From RGIG3102 sp964525015 (GTDB lineage Bacteria > Bacillota > Clostridia > Oscillospirales > Ruminococcaceae): a stretch of DNA of 25,843 bases. Below, piece after piece: positions 14,193 through 21,431 of this stretch (within the stretch, counting starts at the first letter, position 1; the number at the start of each line of letters is the position of its first letter). The stretch lies in the NCBI GenBank assembly GCA_964525015.1, contig CAZGFY010000026.1, forward strand, positions 1-25,843. Direction: 5' to 3'. The translations under genes and the position numbers were made by a program. Under the pieces are notes generated by a model. The model had not been told where the DNA came from, made no database searches, and saw only the letters and a list, made by a program, of their open reading frames with translations.

Positions 14193-15224
14193 TTACTTTT
14201 TCTTTTTTAATACTTTTCTAACATTTAGTGCTGTGTTTATGCTAAAATCATACAGTTTATCAAATGTTAAATAAAATTCGCCAACGCATTCAACGATTTC
14301 TCCTGTAAAATTTGCTTTAAATTTTAAAACACGATGCAGGCTTTCATCATACTCTGCACTAGGAGAAACGCCTTGCATATCATATGAAGAACAGCCAGTT
14401 TCAAGAGCCCACTTCATAAGCTCAACTTGGATTGCATAAGTTGGACGAAGATTTCGCATTTTATCAGTTGAACAGCCGTAAACATGGCTTGTCATATCAG
14501 AGTATTGAACACCAATCCCACCACAAAGTGCCTCATCTTCAAAATAACACATGAATAATTTAGCATTATCACCAAACGCATTTAGCATATTTTCAAAATA
14601 AGATTTTGGACGTGGGGAAAACTTTTGTCTTTGACTGGTTTCAAAATAGATTTTATAAAAATCATCAACCCCTAAAAGTCCCATATCTTTGCAAACAACC
14701 CCTTTTTTATGGTAAAGACGCATATTGTATCTTGTATCTCTAGACATTTTTAAGAGTAATTCATCATAAGATAGGCCTTTTAGATATCTTAATTGATATG
14801 AATATCTTGGCTGAATAGTTTTGTGAAAAGGTGCATTCCTTTCAATTTTAAATCCTGCATCAATAAAATTTTGGATTATTTCTTCCTCGTGATTTTCAAC
14901 CAGTGGATCCATAATAAATTTAAATGCCTTGTGTTTTTTGGCAAGAGCTAAAACGCCGTTATATATATCTTTTAGCACTTCCTTATTAGTGTAATCGCAA
15001 ACAGGACCACGATTTGCATACATATAGCTTTTAGCACCCATTTTACGAATTAAAACCATCATTCCACCAATGATTTTATTTTCATCATCACGAACAGCAA
15101 TAACTTCCATACCCCATTCAGTTTTAACTTTTTGCCAGTGCACACTTTGCTGAAACCCAGCTAAAGGGAATTTGCTAGCAAATTCCTCATATTCAAGATA
15201 ATCTTCTTTATTTAATATTTCCAT
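14193..15224 (-). CDS. FemAB/FemX-type peptidoglycan interpeptide-bridge aminoacyltransferase
   Basis: A 343-residue protein with the tandem GNAT folds of the Fem family. Features are the start FPLAGFQQSVHWQKVK, YANRGPVCDY, the SRDTRYNMRLYHKKGV stretch, and a C-terminal half ending in YDMQGVSPSAEYDESLHRVLKFKANF. Fem enzymes transfer amino acids from aminoacyl-tRNA to the peptidoglycan precursor to build the interpeptide bridge, at the inner face of the membrane. The amino acid used is not predictable. Its position directly before metG may be chance or reflect shared use of aminoacyl-tRNA. The ATG has no strong AGGAGG; the region upstream reads AGGAATT about 10 bases away. Confidence 0.88.
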   Translation of the reverse strand: MEILNKEDYLEYEEFASKFPLAGFQQSVHWQKVKTEWGMEVIAVRDDENKIIGGMMVLIRKMGAKSYMYANRGPVCDYTNKEVLKDIYNGVLALAKKHKAFKFIMDPLVENHEEEIIQNFIDAGFKIERNAPFHKTIQPRYSYQLRYLKGLSYDELLLKMSRDTRYNMRLYHKKGVVCKDMGLLGVDDFYKIYFETSQRQKFSPRPKSYFENMLNAFGDNAKLFMCYFEDEALCGGIGVQYSDMTSHVYGCSTDKMRNLRPTYAIQVELMKWALETGCSSYDMQGVSPSAEYDESLHRVLKFKANFTGEIVECVGEFYLTFDKLYDFSINTALNVRKVLKKKK

Positions 15225-15317
15225 ATAATTATAATTCCTACTAAATTTAATTTTTATATTATATTATAGCATAAAAAAACTATTTTTAACAGATATTTAT
15301 AAAAAAATATAAGAAAA

Positions 15318-15346
15318 TTGACTTTTTATTATTTTTTTGATAAATT
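15318..15346 (+). promoter_or_regulatory. Promoter of the lipoprotein-proBA operon
   Basis: TTGACT (15318-15323), a 17-bp spacer and TAAATT (15341-15346) lie 54 bp before the chosen start. No other promoter is evident before proB or proA. Confidence 0.5.
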
Positions 15347-15399
15347 AATATTATTGAATTAATAAAATAATACACATTCAGAAAGGAATGTTTTTTAAA

Positions 15400-16557
15400 A
15401 TGAAAAAATTTAATAGAATATTATCAGCTTTATTAATAGCTGTTTTAGCGTTAAGTTTAACAGCATGTAAAAATAAAGCGCCAGAAACTCAAGATGAGTT
15501 AGAACTATCTATATACAATATTGGTGAATATCTAAAATCCGAAGTGAAAAATCCTAGTTATGAAGATGAAATTGCTTATATATCTTTATTAAGAAGTGGC
15601 AGTTTAAAATATTATGAAAATAATGCAAAAAAATATACCGAAGATTTAAATGATATTATAATTACCAAAACTGATGATATAAACCCAGAAGATTATATTG
15701 ATATCATTTTTTCATATACTTCTAAAGGAACACACGCGCCAAGCTTTTTACTTGATGAAATAAGTTATGATAGTAGCTTATTAAAGGGCGGATATTTAAA
15801 TAAAATTAGAGCATTAATAGCATTTGAAAGTGGAAGCTATATTCCATTAGTTGATGGGGATATAACAACGGATGGGTTAATTGAATTTATATTGTCACTA
15901 CAGATGCAAGACGGAAGCTTTCAATATAAAGGCATGGATGAAACAATAATAGAAATAACTGCCAATTCTGTTATCGCTCTAGCTTTAACACAAGAAACAC
16001 CAGAAATTAAAACAGCTATTGAAAAAGGTGTTAGCTATCTATCAACTAGAATTCGCAAGGATGATAATTTAAAAGATTTAGCATTAACTGTTGTTGCTTT
16101 AAATACCGCTGAAATTAGTGCAACTGATATACAAGGAAATGATTTAATTTCGTGGATAAATGCATATCAAAGAGAAGATTATTCATTTAATAAAGAAAAT
16201 CCAGAAGATAAAGATGGCAATATTGAAGATACAGCATATGCTTTAATGGGGCTCACTTCTCAATATAGATTCAATCACGATATGTATAGTTTTTTTAATA
16301 TGAATGATATACTAGATGATGTAAACTATAATCCACAAACATTTTATGCGTTTTTCTTTGTTGTTCCAAAAGGCATGGTTAATGTTATTAATGTTTCTTT
16401 AATTGTTTTGGCTTTAGGGGCACTTATATTAGTTTTTAGATTTAAAAGAATAAGAAAACTAAAAAATGAAGGAGTATATAACGAAAAAGAAAACCGAGAA
16501 ATGACAGATGAAGAGATAGTAAAAAAAGATATTGAAGAAGCTAAAAAAGAAGGATAA
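15400..16557 (+). CDS. Lipoprotein with alpha/alpha-toroid (prenyltransferase/terpenoid-cyclase-like) domain and C-terminal membrane anchor
   Basis: A 385-residue exported protein. The signal ends in lipobox LTAC at about residue 22. The external domain has repeats of the alpha/alpha-toroid type: GLIEFILSLQMQDGSF, ITANSVIALALT, AIEKGVSYLSTRI, LALTVVALNTA, WINAYQREDYSF and IEDTAYALMGL. They carry the LxxxQxxDGSF signature seen in squalene-cyclase, prenyltransferase and complement-C3-like folds. A hydrophobic helix (about 328-346) and a charged, presumably cytosolic tail rich in Lys/Glu follow, so both ends are at the membrane. I chose ATG 15400 over 15388, which is only one base behind AGAAAGGA. 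The proB start is four bases after the stop. It may bind or modify a ligand outside the cell; no catalytic signature is evident. Confidence 0.8.
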   Translation: MKKFNRILSALLIAVLALSLTACKNKAPETQDELELSIYNIGEYLKSEVKNPSYEDEIAYISLLRSGSLKYYENNAKKYTEDLNDIIITKTDDINPEDYIDIIFSYTSKGTHAPSFLLDEISYDSSLLKGGYLNKIRALIAFESGSYIPLVDGDITTDGLIEFILSLQMQDGSFQYKGMDETIIEITANSVIALALTQETPEIKTAIEKGVSYLSTRIRKDDNLKDLALTVVALNTAEISATDIQGNDLISWINAYQREDYSFNKENPEDKDGNIEDTAYALMGLTSQYRFNHDMYSFFNMNDILDDVNYNPQTFYAFFFVVPKGMVNVINVSLIVLALGALILVFRFKRIRKLKNEGVYNEKENREMTDEEIVKKDIEEAKKEG

Positions 16558-16561
16558 GCTT

Positions 16562-17359
16562 ATGAATAGGATAAATAAAAGCGAAATTATAGTTGTAAAA
16601 GTTGGCACATCAACACTTACATATAAAAATGGAAAACCTAATATTCGAAGAATGGAAGAACTCGCAAAAGTTTTAAGTGATTTGCAAAATTCAGGCAAAA
16701 AAATGATACTAGTATCATCGGGTGCTATTGGCGTTGGAATGGGCAAGGTTGGGCTGTTAGAAAAGCCAACTGAAACTTCTAAAAAACAAGCTTTAGCAGC
16801 TATTGGACAGTGTGAATTAATGTTTATGTATGATAAGTTTTTCTCAGAATATAATATCACGATAGCCCAAGTGTTACTAACAGGTGATGTTGTTCATAAT
16901 GAAGTTGGAGAAAAAAATGCAAAAAATACATTTTTAGAGCTTTTAAATATGGGAATTATTCCAATAGTAAACGAAAATGACACTGTTTCAACCTATGAAA
17001 TTGAAGGCTTAAATATCGGGGATAACGATACATTATCAGCAATAGTTTCAAAATTAGTTGGGGCAGATTTATTAATTATGCTAACGGATATAGACGGCTT
17101 ATATGATGCAGACCCAAGAGAAAATAAAAATGCAAAGCGAATTTCATTTATAGAAAATATAAATGAAGAAATTGAAGCGCTAGCAGGCTCAGCTGGCTCA
17201 AAGTTTGGAACAGGTGGAATGATAACAAAAATAAAAGCAGCAAAAATAGCTACAAATAATGGAATAATAGCTAGTATAATTAACGGGGAAAGCCCTTCTA
17301 ATATTTATAAGCTACTAGAAGGCGAAGATATCGGAACAGTTTTTAAAGAAAAGTTATAA
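16562..17359 (+). CDS. proB: Glutamate 5-kinase (no PUA domain)
   Basis: A 265-residue amino-acid kinase that phosphorylates glutamate, the first step of proline synthesis. Motifs include VVKVGTSTLT, LVSSGAIGVGMGK, IVNENDTVST, IGDNDTLSAIV, LTDIDGLYDADPR and GTGGMITKIKAA. It lacks the C-terminal PUA domain of the 367-residue E. coli enzyme, as in many Firmicutes. The ATG at 16562 follows AGAAGGAT; a TTG at 16532 would overlap the upstream gene and add no family sequence. It is 12 bp upstream of proA. Confidence 0.95.
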   Translation: MNRINKSEIIVVKVGTSTLTYKNGKPNIRRMEELAKVLSDLQNSGKKMILVSSGAIGVGMGKVGLLEKPTETSKKQALAAIGQCELMFMYDKFFSEYNITIAQVLLTGDVVHNEVGEKNAKNTFLELLNMGIIPIVNENDTVSTYEIEGLNIGDNDTLSAIVSKLVGADLLIMLTDIDGLYDADPRENKNAKRISFIENINEEIEALAGSAGSKFGTGGMITKIKAAKIATNNGIIASIINGESPSNIYKLLEGEDIGTVFKEKL

Positions 17360-17371
17360 AGGAGGATTTAT

Positions 17372-18613
17372 ATGAGCGAAGTTAGAGAACTTGGAAAAAA
17401 AGCAAAAGAAGCTTCAAATATTCTCGCTCTTTCAGGAGAAAAAAGAAATATCGCACTAAGAAACATAGCAAAACTTTTAACTGAAAATATTGAATATATA
17501 GTGAGCGAAAATAAAAAAGATATTGATAATGCAATAAAAAATAATCTATCAATAGCTTTAATTGATAGATTGACATTAACTAAAGATAGAATAGAAGATA
17601 TGGCAAATGCCGTTTTAAAAATTGCAGATAGAACTGACCCATTAGGAAAAATTCTTGAAGGGAAAACATTGGCCAATGGCTTAGTTATAACGAAGACAAC
17701 AGTTCCGCTAGGTGTAATTGGAATAATATTTGAAGCAAGACCAAATGTTAGCTGTGATTGTGCAGCTTTATGCATTAAAAGCGGAAATACAGTTCTTTTA
17801 AGGGGCGGAAAAGAAGCGATAAACTCAAATATTGCCATCACGAATATAATAAGAGAAGCCTTAAAAAAATCAGATTTGCCAGAAGATTGCGTTTGTTTAA
17901 TAAAAGATACAGATAGAAAATCTGCAAAAGAATTAATGGAACTATCAGAATATTTAGATTTATTAATTCCAAGAGGGGGGATAGGGCTTATAAAAGCAGT
18001 TGTGGAAAATGCAAAAGTGCCAGTTATCGAAACTGGTGCTGGAAACTGCCATATATATGTTGATAATTCAGCAGATTTTACAATGGCAAAAGATATAATT
18101 TTCAATGCAAAAACTCAAAGACCATCAGTTTGTAATTCAATAGAAACTATTTTAATTAATGAAGGTATTGCAAAAGAATTCTTGCCAATAATAAAAGAAA
18201 AATTAGATGAAAAATCAGTTGAATTAAGGGTTTGCGATAAAACATTAGAAATATTGAAAAATGAAAAATTAGCAAATGAAGATGATTGGTTTTTAGAATA
18301 TAATGATTATATTTTAGCAGTTAAAATTGTAAAAGATATTAAGGAAGCTGTAAATCATATAGAAAAATACTCAACTAAACATAGCGAAGCGATAATAACA
18401 AAGGATATAGATAATGCTGAATACTTTGTTAATGCTGTTGATAGTGCAGCGGTTTATATAAACGCATCAACAAGGTTTACAGATGGTGGAGAATTTGGAC
18501 TGGGTGCTGAAATAGGCATTTCAACTCAAAAAATGCACGCAAGGGGACCTATGGGATTAGAGCATTTAACTTCTTATAAATATATAATAAGAGGAAATGG
18601 TCAGATAAGATAA
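17372..18613 (+). CDS. proA: Gamma-glutamyl phosphate reductase
   Basis: A 413-residue aldehyde-dehydrogenase-fold enzyme that reduces gamma-glutamyl phosphate with NADPH to glutamate semialdehyde, the second step of proline synthesis. The family stretches PLGVIGIIFEARPNV, LRGGKEAINSN, LIPRGG and ETGAGNCHIYVD are present, with the catalytic Cys in RPSVCNSIET and the C-terminal FTDGGEFGLGAEIGIST. AAAGGAGG lies seven bases before the ATG. It ends the operon, just before a strong terminator. ProC is not in the window. Confidence 0.97.
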   Translation: MSEVRELGKKAKEASNILALSGEKRNIALRNIAKLLTENIEYIVSENKKDIDNAIKNNLSIALIDRLTLTKDRIEDMANAVLKIADRTDPLGKILEGKTLANGLVITKTTVPLGVIGIIFEARPNVSCDCAALCIKSGNTVLLRGGKEAINSNIAITNIIREALKKSDLPEDCVCLIKDTDRKSAKELMELSEYLDLLIPRGGIGLIKAVVENAKVPVIETGAGNCHIYVDNSADFTMAKDIIFNAKTQRPSVCNSIETILINEGIAKEFLPIIKEKLDEKSVELRVCDKTLEILKNEKLANEDDWFLEYNDYILAVKIVKDIKEAVNHIEKYSTKHSEAIITKDIDNAEYFVNAVDSAAVYINASTRFTDGGEFGLGAEIGISTQKMHARGPMGLEHLTSYKYIIRGNGQIR

Positions 18614-18615
18614 AT

Positions 18616-18658
18616 AAAAAAGTTATCACAAATGATTTTCATTTATGATAACTTTTTT
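18616..18658. terminator. Bidirectional terminator between proA and the LysR gene
   Basis: A 20-position stem (18616-18635 with 18639-18658, one mismatch) with a 3-nt loop has A- and T-runs at its ends, between convergent genes. Confidence 0.9.
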
Positions 18659-18661
18659 GTT

Positions 18662-19531
18662 TTATTTTTTCTTTAAAAAAGTGGTTAAATGGTCAAGGTA
18701 GGCCCTATATGTATCAAATTCTTGGATTTTATTAGAATAGGAAACAAAGTAGTTTGAAATATGTGGGTGCTCTCTTTCATCATAAATATACTGCTTATAT
18801 AAATTAAGGGTTTCAGAATATCTACTTTCAGGAATTATCGACCATCCAAGCCCAGCACTAACTAAACTTAATAAACTTCTAGAAGTGCCTTGCAAAGAAA
18901 TATTTGATAATACAGGTGGGCCATCTTTAAAATTCTTAGCCACCCATATATCAGATATATTACTAATATGAGTCATAGGGCTTATATAAGGTTTAGTTTT
19001 AAGAGATTCATTAGTTATAGGCTCATTTGATATAATTAATGTTTTTTCAGAAAAAATTTCTATGCTATTTCCAGAAAAATTTTTAATTCCCCTAGTTATA
19101 GATAGTAATAATTCGCCACTATTTAGTAATTCGAATAATTTTGTTGAAGAATGGGTTGCTATATGGATTTTAATATTAGGATACTGCTCATTGAAGCTTT
19201 TAATTTGATAGCAAAGATTATCTTCTAAAAAAGGAGCTGTAACTCCAACAGTTATAGACCCATAAAGCTGGTCGTCTTCTCCTGTTACAGATTGGAAGAC
19301 ATCATCGCTATGCTGTATCATAGATTTTGAAAAAGAATAAAGGCGAAGCCCGGCGCTAGTAAATGATATTCCTTTACTTGTTCTTGAAAAAAGAGTTTTA
19401 GAAAATTCATTTTCCATCTTATTTAGCCTATATGCAACGGCTGGTTGGGATATAAAAAGCTTTTGTGCAACTTTTACCATGCTATTTTCTCTACCTAGTA
19501 ATTCTATAATTTCCCAGTCAATTTTGTCCAT
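18662..19531 (-). CDS. LysR-family regulator, probable activator of the tct-cit operon
   Basis: A 289-residue LysR-type protein. The winged HTH occupies about residues 1-60, with the recognition segment ISQPAVAYRLNKME, and is followed by the linker helix. The effector-binding domain spans about 88-289 (starts YGSITVGV; later LVSAGLGWSIIPES). It is divergent from tctC with a 278-bp intergenic region. LysR regulators so placed usually activate the divergent operon in response to its substrate and repress themselves. AGGAG lies about nine bases before the ATG. The likely co-inducer is citrate or a related tricarboxylate, by inference only. Confidence 0.9.
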   Translation of the reverse strand: MDKIDWEIIELLGRENSMVKVAQKLFISQPAVAYRLNKMENEFSKTLFSRTSKGISFTSAGLRLYSFSKSMIQHSDDVFQSVTGEDDQLYGSITVGVTAPFLEDNLCYQIKSFNEQYPNIKIHIATHSSTKLFELLNSGELLLSITRGIKNFSGNSIEIFSEKTLIISNEPITNESLKTKPYISPMTHISNISDIWVAKNFKDGPPVLSNISLQGTSRSLLSLVSAGLGWSIIPESRYSETLNLYKQYIYDEREHPHISNYFVSYSNKIQEFDTYRAYLDHLTTFLKKK

Positions 19532-19556
19532 ATTGTATACTCCTAATCTATTTTAT

Positions 19557-19586
19557 TATATAAGTTGTACAAAGAATTTATATCAA
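19557..19586 (-). promoter_or_regulatory. Possible promoter of the LysR gene
   Basis: On the minus strand TTGATA (19581-19586) and TATATA (19557-19562) are separated by 18 bp. The -35 box lies only 7 bp from the dyad at 19594-19616, which would suit autorepression. Confidence 0.45.
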
Positions 19587-19593
19587 ACTTAAA

Positions 19594-19616
19594 TGCTATA
19601 AAGAATGTTTATAGCA
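19594..19616. promoter_or_regulatory. LysR recognition dyad between lysR and tctC
   Basis: TGCTATAAA (19594-19602) and TTTATAGCA (19608-19616) form a perfect 9-bp inverted repeat around 5 bp. It contains T-N11-A (T19599, A19611), the LysR consensus. Its centre is about 65 bp upstream of the start point predicted from the tct promoter, the classic recognition-site position. Confidence 0.75.
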
Positions 19617-19634
19617 GATATAATAATTATATTC

Positions 19635-19663
19635 TTGCAAATGTAGATTGTCAAGTGTAGAAT
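19635..19663 (+). promoter_or_regulatory. Promoter of the tctCBA-citDEF operon
   Basis: TTGCAA (19635-19640), a 17-bp spacer and TAGAAT (19658-19663) predict a start near 19670 and a leader of about 140 nt. The sub-optimal boxes fit an activator-dependent promoter. Confidence 0.6.
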
Positions 19664-19717
19664 GTAGCTATAACACACAGTATTTGTGTATTTAAAAGAT
19701 AATTTTTATGCAAAATG

Positions 19718-19741
19718 CAAATAAAATGTGAATTTTATTTG
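19718..19741. repeat. Perfect palindrome in the tct leader
   Basis: CAAATAAAAT (19718-19727) and ATTTTATTTG (19732-19741) are perfect inverted copies around GTGA. The element lies in the predicted untranslated leader, 68 bp before the tctC start. No T-run follows on the plus strand. It could be a repressor operator or an mRNA hairpin; the sequence does not decide. Confidence 0.55.
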
Positions 19742-19809
19742 TGAAAATAAAGACTGTTTTTTAAACAAAAGATTAAATGCTGTTAAAAAATTTAGGAGGA
19801 ATATATCCA

Positions 19810-20790
19810 ATGAAAAAACTAATTAGCGCAATTTTAGCTGCTGCATTAGCACTATCACTTGTAGCTTGCTCAAGTGAAAGTACTACTGAAGAAGCAACAA
19901 CAGAAGGCGATGGAACTTGGGAGTTCAAAAATCGTATTGAAATTATGGTTCCAGCAGGTGAAGGCGGCGGTCTTGATACAACAATCCGTAAGTTTGCTAC
20001 ATACCTACAAGATGAATTAGGAACAACTGTTACTATAACAAACCGTTCAGGTGGTTCAGGTGTTACAGGTTATACTTGGAGTAACAACTCTAAAAATGAT
20101 GGTTATGCTTTCCAATTCACGGCTCCATCATCAATTATAGCAGACGCTCAAGGAAACTTTAGCTTCCCACTAATGGAAGAAATTATTCCAGTTTCAGGTC
20201 TTGTAATGGCTGAAGGTATGCTTTTTGCAAATCCAAATCTTCCATTTACAACTGCAGAAGAATTTATCGCTTATGCAAAAGAAAATCCAGGCGAAGTTAG
20301 TATTGCTGTTGATACTCCAAATGGTATCTCAGGTGCTATCGTTGCAGAATTTGAAAGAAACGCTGGAATTGAATTACAATGGATTACTTCTGAATCAGGT
20401 CAAGATATTATCTCAGTTATCGCTGGCGATATCGATTTAGCTATCAACACATGGTCAGACTCAGGTGCTTATGCAGAATCAGGCGATGTTATCCCACTTC
20501 TTGCACTTGCAACTCAACCAAACCCAGTTTACAGCCATGTTCCTTGCACAGCTGATTTAGGAATTGAAACAACTCTTGGCTATTACAGAGTTTTAACAGC
20601 TATGGGAGATACTCCACAAGAAGCTGTTGACGCTTTAGAAGCTGCAGTTCATAAAGTTGCAACTGAAAACCAAGAATGGATTGAATGGATTAACCAAAAC
20701 GGTATGACAAATGATTATCTATGGACATCTGAAGAACTAGCAACAGTTCTAGCAGATACACACGCTTCAGCGGCTGCTTTAGCAGAATAA
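19810..20790 (+). CDS. tctC: Tripartite tricarboxylate transporter substrate-binding lipoprotein
   Basis: A 326-residue solute receptor of the TctC/Bug family, tethered outside the membrane. The signal ends in lipobox LVAC with Cys20, followed by a short Ser/Thr/Glu linker. The family core starts with IEIMVPAGEGGGLDTTIRKFATYL and includes VTNRSGGSGVTGY-type text (ITNRSGGSGVTG), the two loops that clasp a carboxylate. I chose ATG 19810, nine bases behind TAGGAGGA; ATG 19777 lies upstream of that site. It is followed by a stem-loop before tctB, so it may be produced in excess. The citrate lyase genes downstream make citrate the most likely ligand. Confidence 0.93.
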   Translation: MKKLISAILAAALALSLVACSSESTTEEATTEGDGTWEFKNRIEIMVPAGEGGGLDTTIRKFATYLQDELGTTVTITNRSGGSGVTGYTWSNNSKNDGYAFQFTAPSSIIADAQGNFSFPLMEEIIPVSGLVMAEGMLFANPNLPFTTAEEFIAYAKENPGEVSIAVDTPNGISGAIVAEFERNAGIELQWITSESGQDIISVIAGDIDLAINTWSDSGAYAESGDVIPLLALATQPNPVYSHVPCTADLGIETTLGYYRVLTAMGDTPQEAVDALEAAVHKVATENQEWIEWINQNGMTNDYLWTSEELATVLADTHASAAALAE

Positions 20791-20802
20791 TTAAAATTAA
20801 AT

Positions 20803-20854
20803 TATAACCTATCTTATTTTGAGAATTTAAATTTGATAACTAAGGTAGGTTATA
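20803..20854 (+). promoter_or_regulatory. Intercistronic stem-loop between tctC and tctB
   Basis: A 14-bp stem (20803-20816 with 20841-20854, one G-T pair) encloses 24 nt that contain the palindrome AATTTAAATT. There is no T-tract after it, so it looks like an mRNA-stabilising or attenuating hairpin rather than a full terminator. Confidence 0.6.
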
Positions 20855-20896
20855 TTACTAAAAAGACAAATTACAGCAATTTATAAGGAGAATATA

Positions 20897-21394
20897 ATGG
20901 GTGAATTGATATTTAACGTATTTATGCTAGTGTTCTTTGTAATTATGTTAATTACTTCAGGCTCAATTGAAATTTGGGATGGGAACTACTGGGCTAGATA
21001 CTGGCCAATGATTTTATTAGTTTTTGCAGTTTTACTTTTTACAATAAAAGTATATCAAGTTGCAAAAGGAATGAAAAAAGAAGATTTTAAATTTAAAATG
21101 GAAATATTTGCACTAAAAGATAAAGGTGTGCAAAAATTATTAATGGCATTTGCTTGGCTATTAATTTATGCAACATCAATGCAATTTTTAGGATTTATTG
21201 TTGCAACACTGTTATTCTGTGTTGGTATGCAATATCTACTAGGGAAAAATTTCTCAGCAAAAACAGCTTTAAACTCACTAGGAATTACAGTTTTAATATA
21301 TGCAATTTTTGTGTGGGGTTTAGGCGTAAGTGTTCCAAGGGGTGCAGGATTCTTATATGATATCGGCATTACTTTAGAATATCTATGGTCTTAA
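20897..21394 (+). CDS. tctB: Tripartite tricarboxylate transporter small membrane subunit
   Basis: A 165-residue membrane protein with four hydrophobic helices (about 5-22, 34-52, 80-108 and 121-145), as expected for TctB. It pairs with TctA to form the membrane part of the secondary transporter. The assignment rests on its size, topology and position between tctC and tctA; TctB sequences are poorly conserved. AAGGAG lies nine bases before the ATG. Confidence 0.9.
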   Translation: MGELIFNVFMLVFFVIMLITSGSIEIWDGNYWARYWPMILLVFAVLLFTIKVYQVAKGMKKEDFKFKMEIFALKDKGVQKLLMAFAWLLIYATSMQFLGFIVATLLFCVGMQYLLGKNFSAKTALNSLGITVLIYAIFVWGLGVSVPRGAGFLYDIGITLEYLWS

Positions 21395-21431
21395 TTTAGA
21401 AGATTACTCAAATTAAAAAGGAGTTTAATAT

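Noticed and set aside
16459..16860. Minus-strand frame of 133 codons across the lipoprotein/proB junction
   Set aside because: It is antisense to the end of the lipoprotein gene and the start of proB, with a Phe/Ser/Tyr-rich tail caused by A-rich coding sequence on the other strand.
17368..18105. Long minus-strand reading frame of 245 codons
   Set aside because: It lies wholly antisense to proA, a clear enzyme gene. It reads as a low-complexity Ser/Phe/Ile-rich sequence typical of antisense frames and has no ribosome binding site or family motif.
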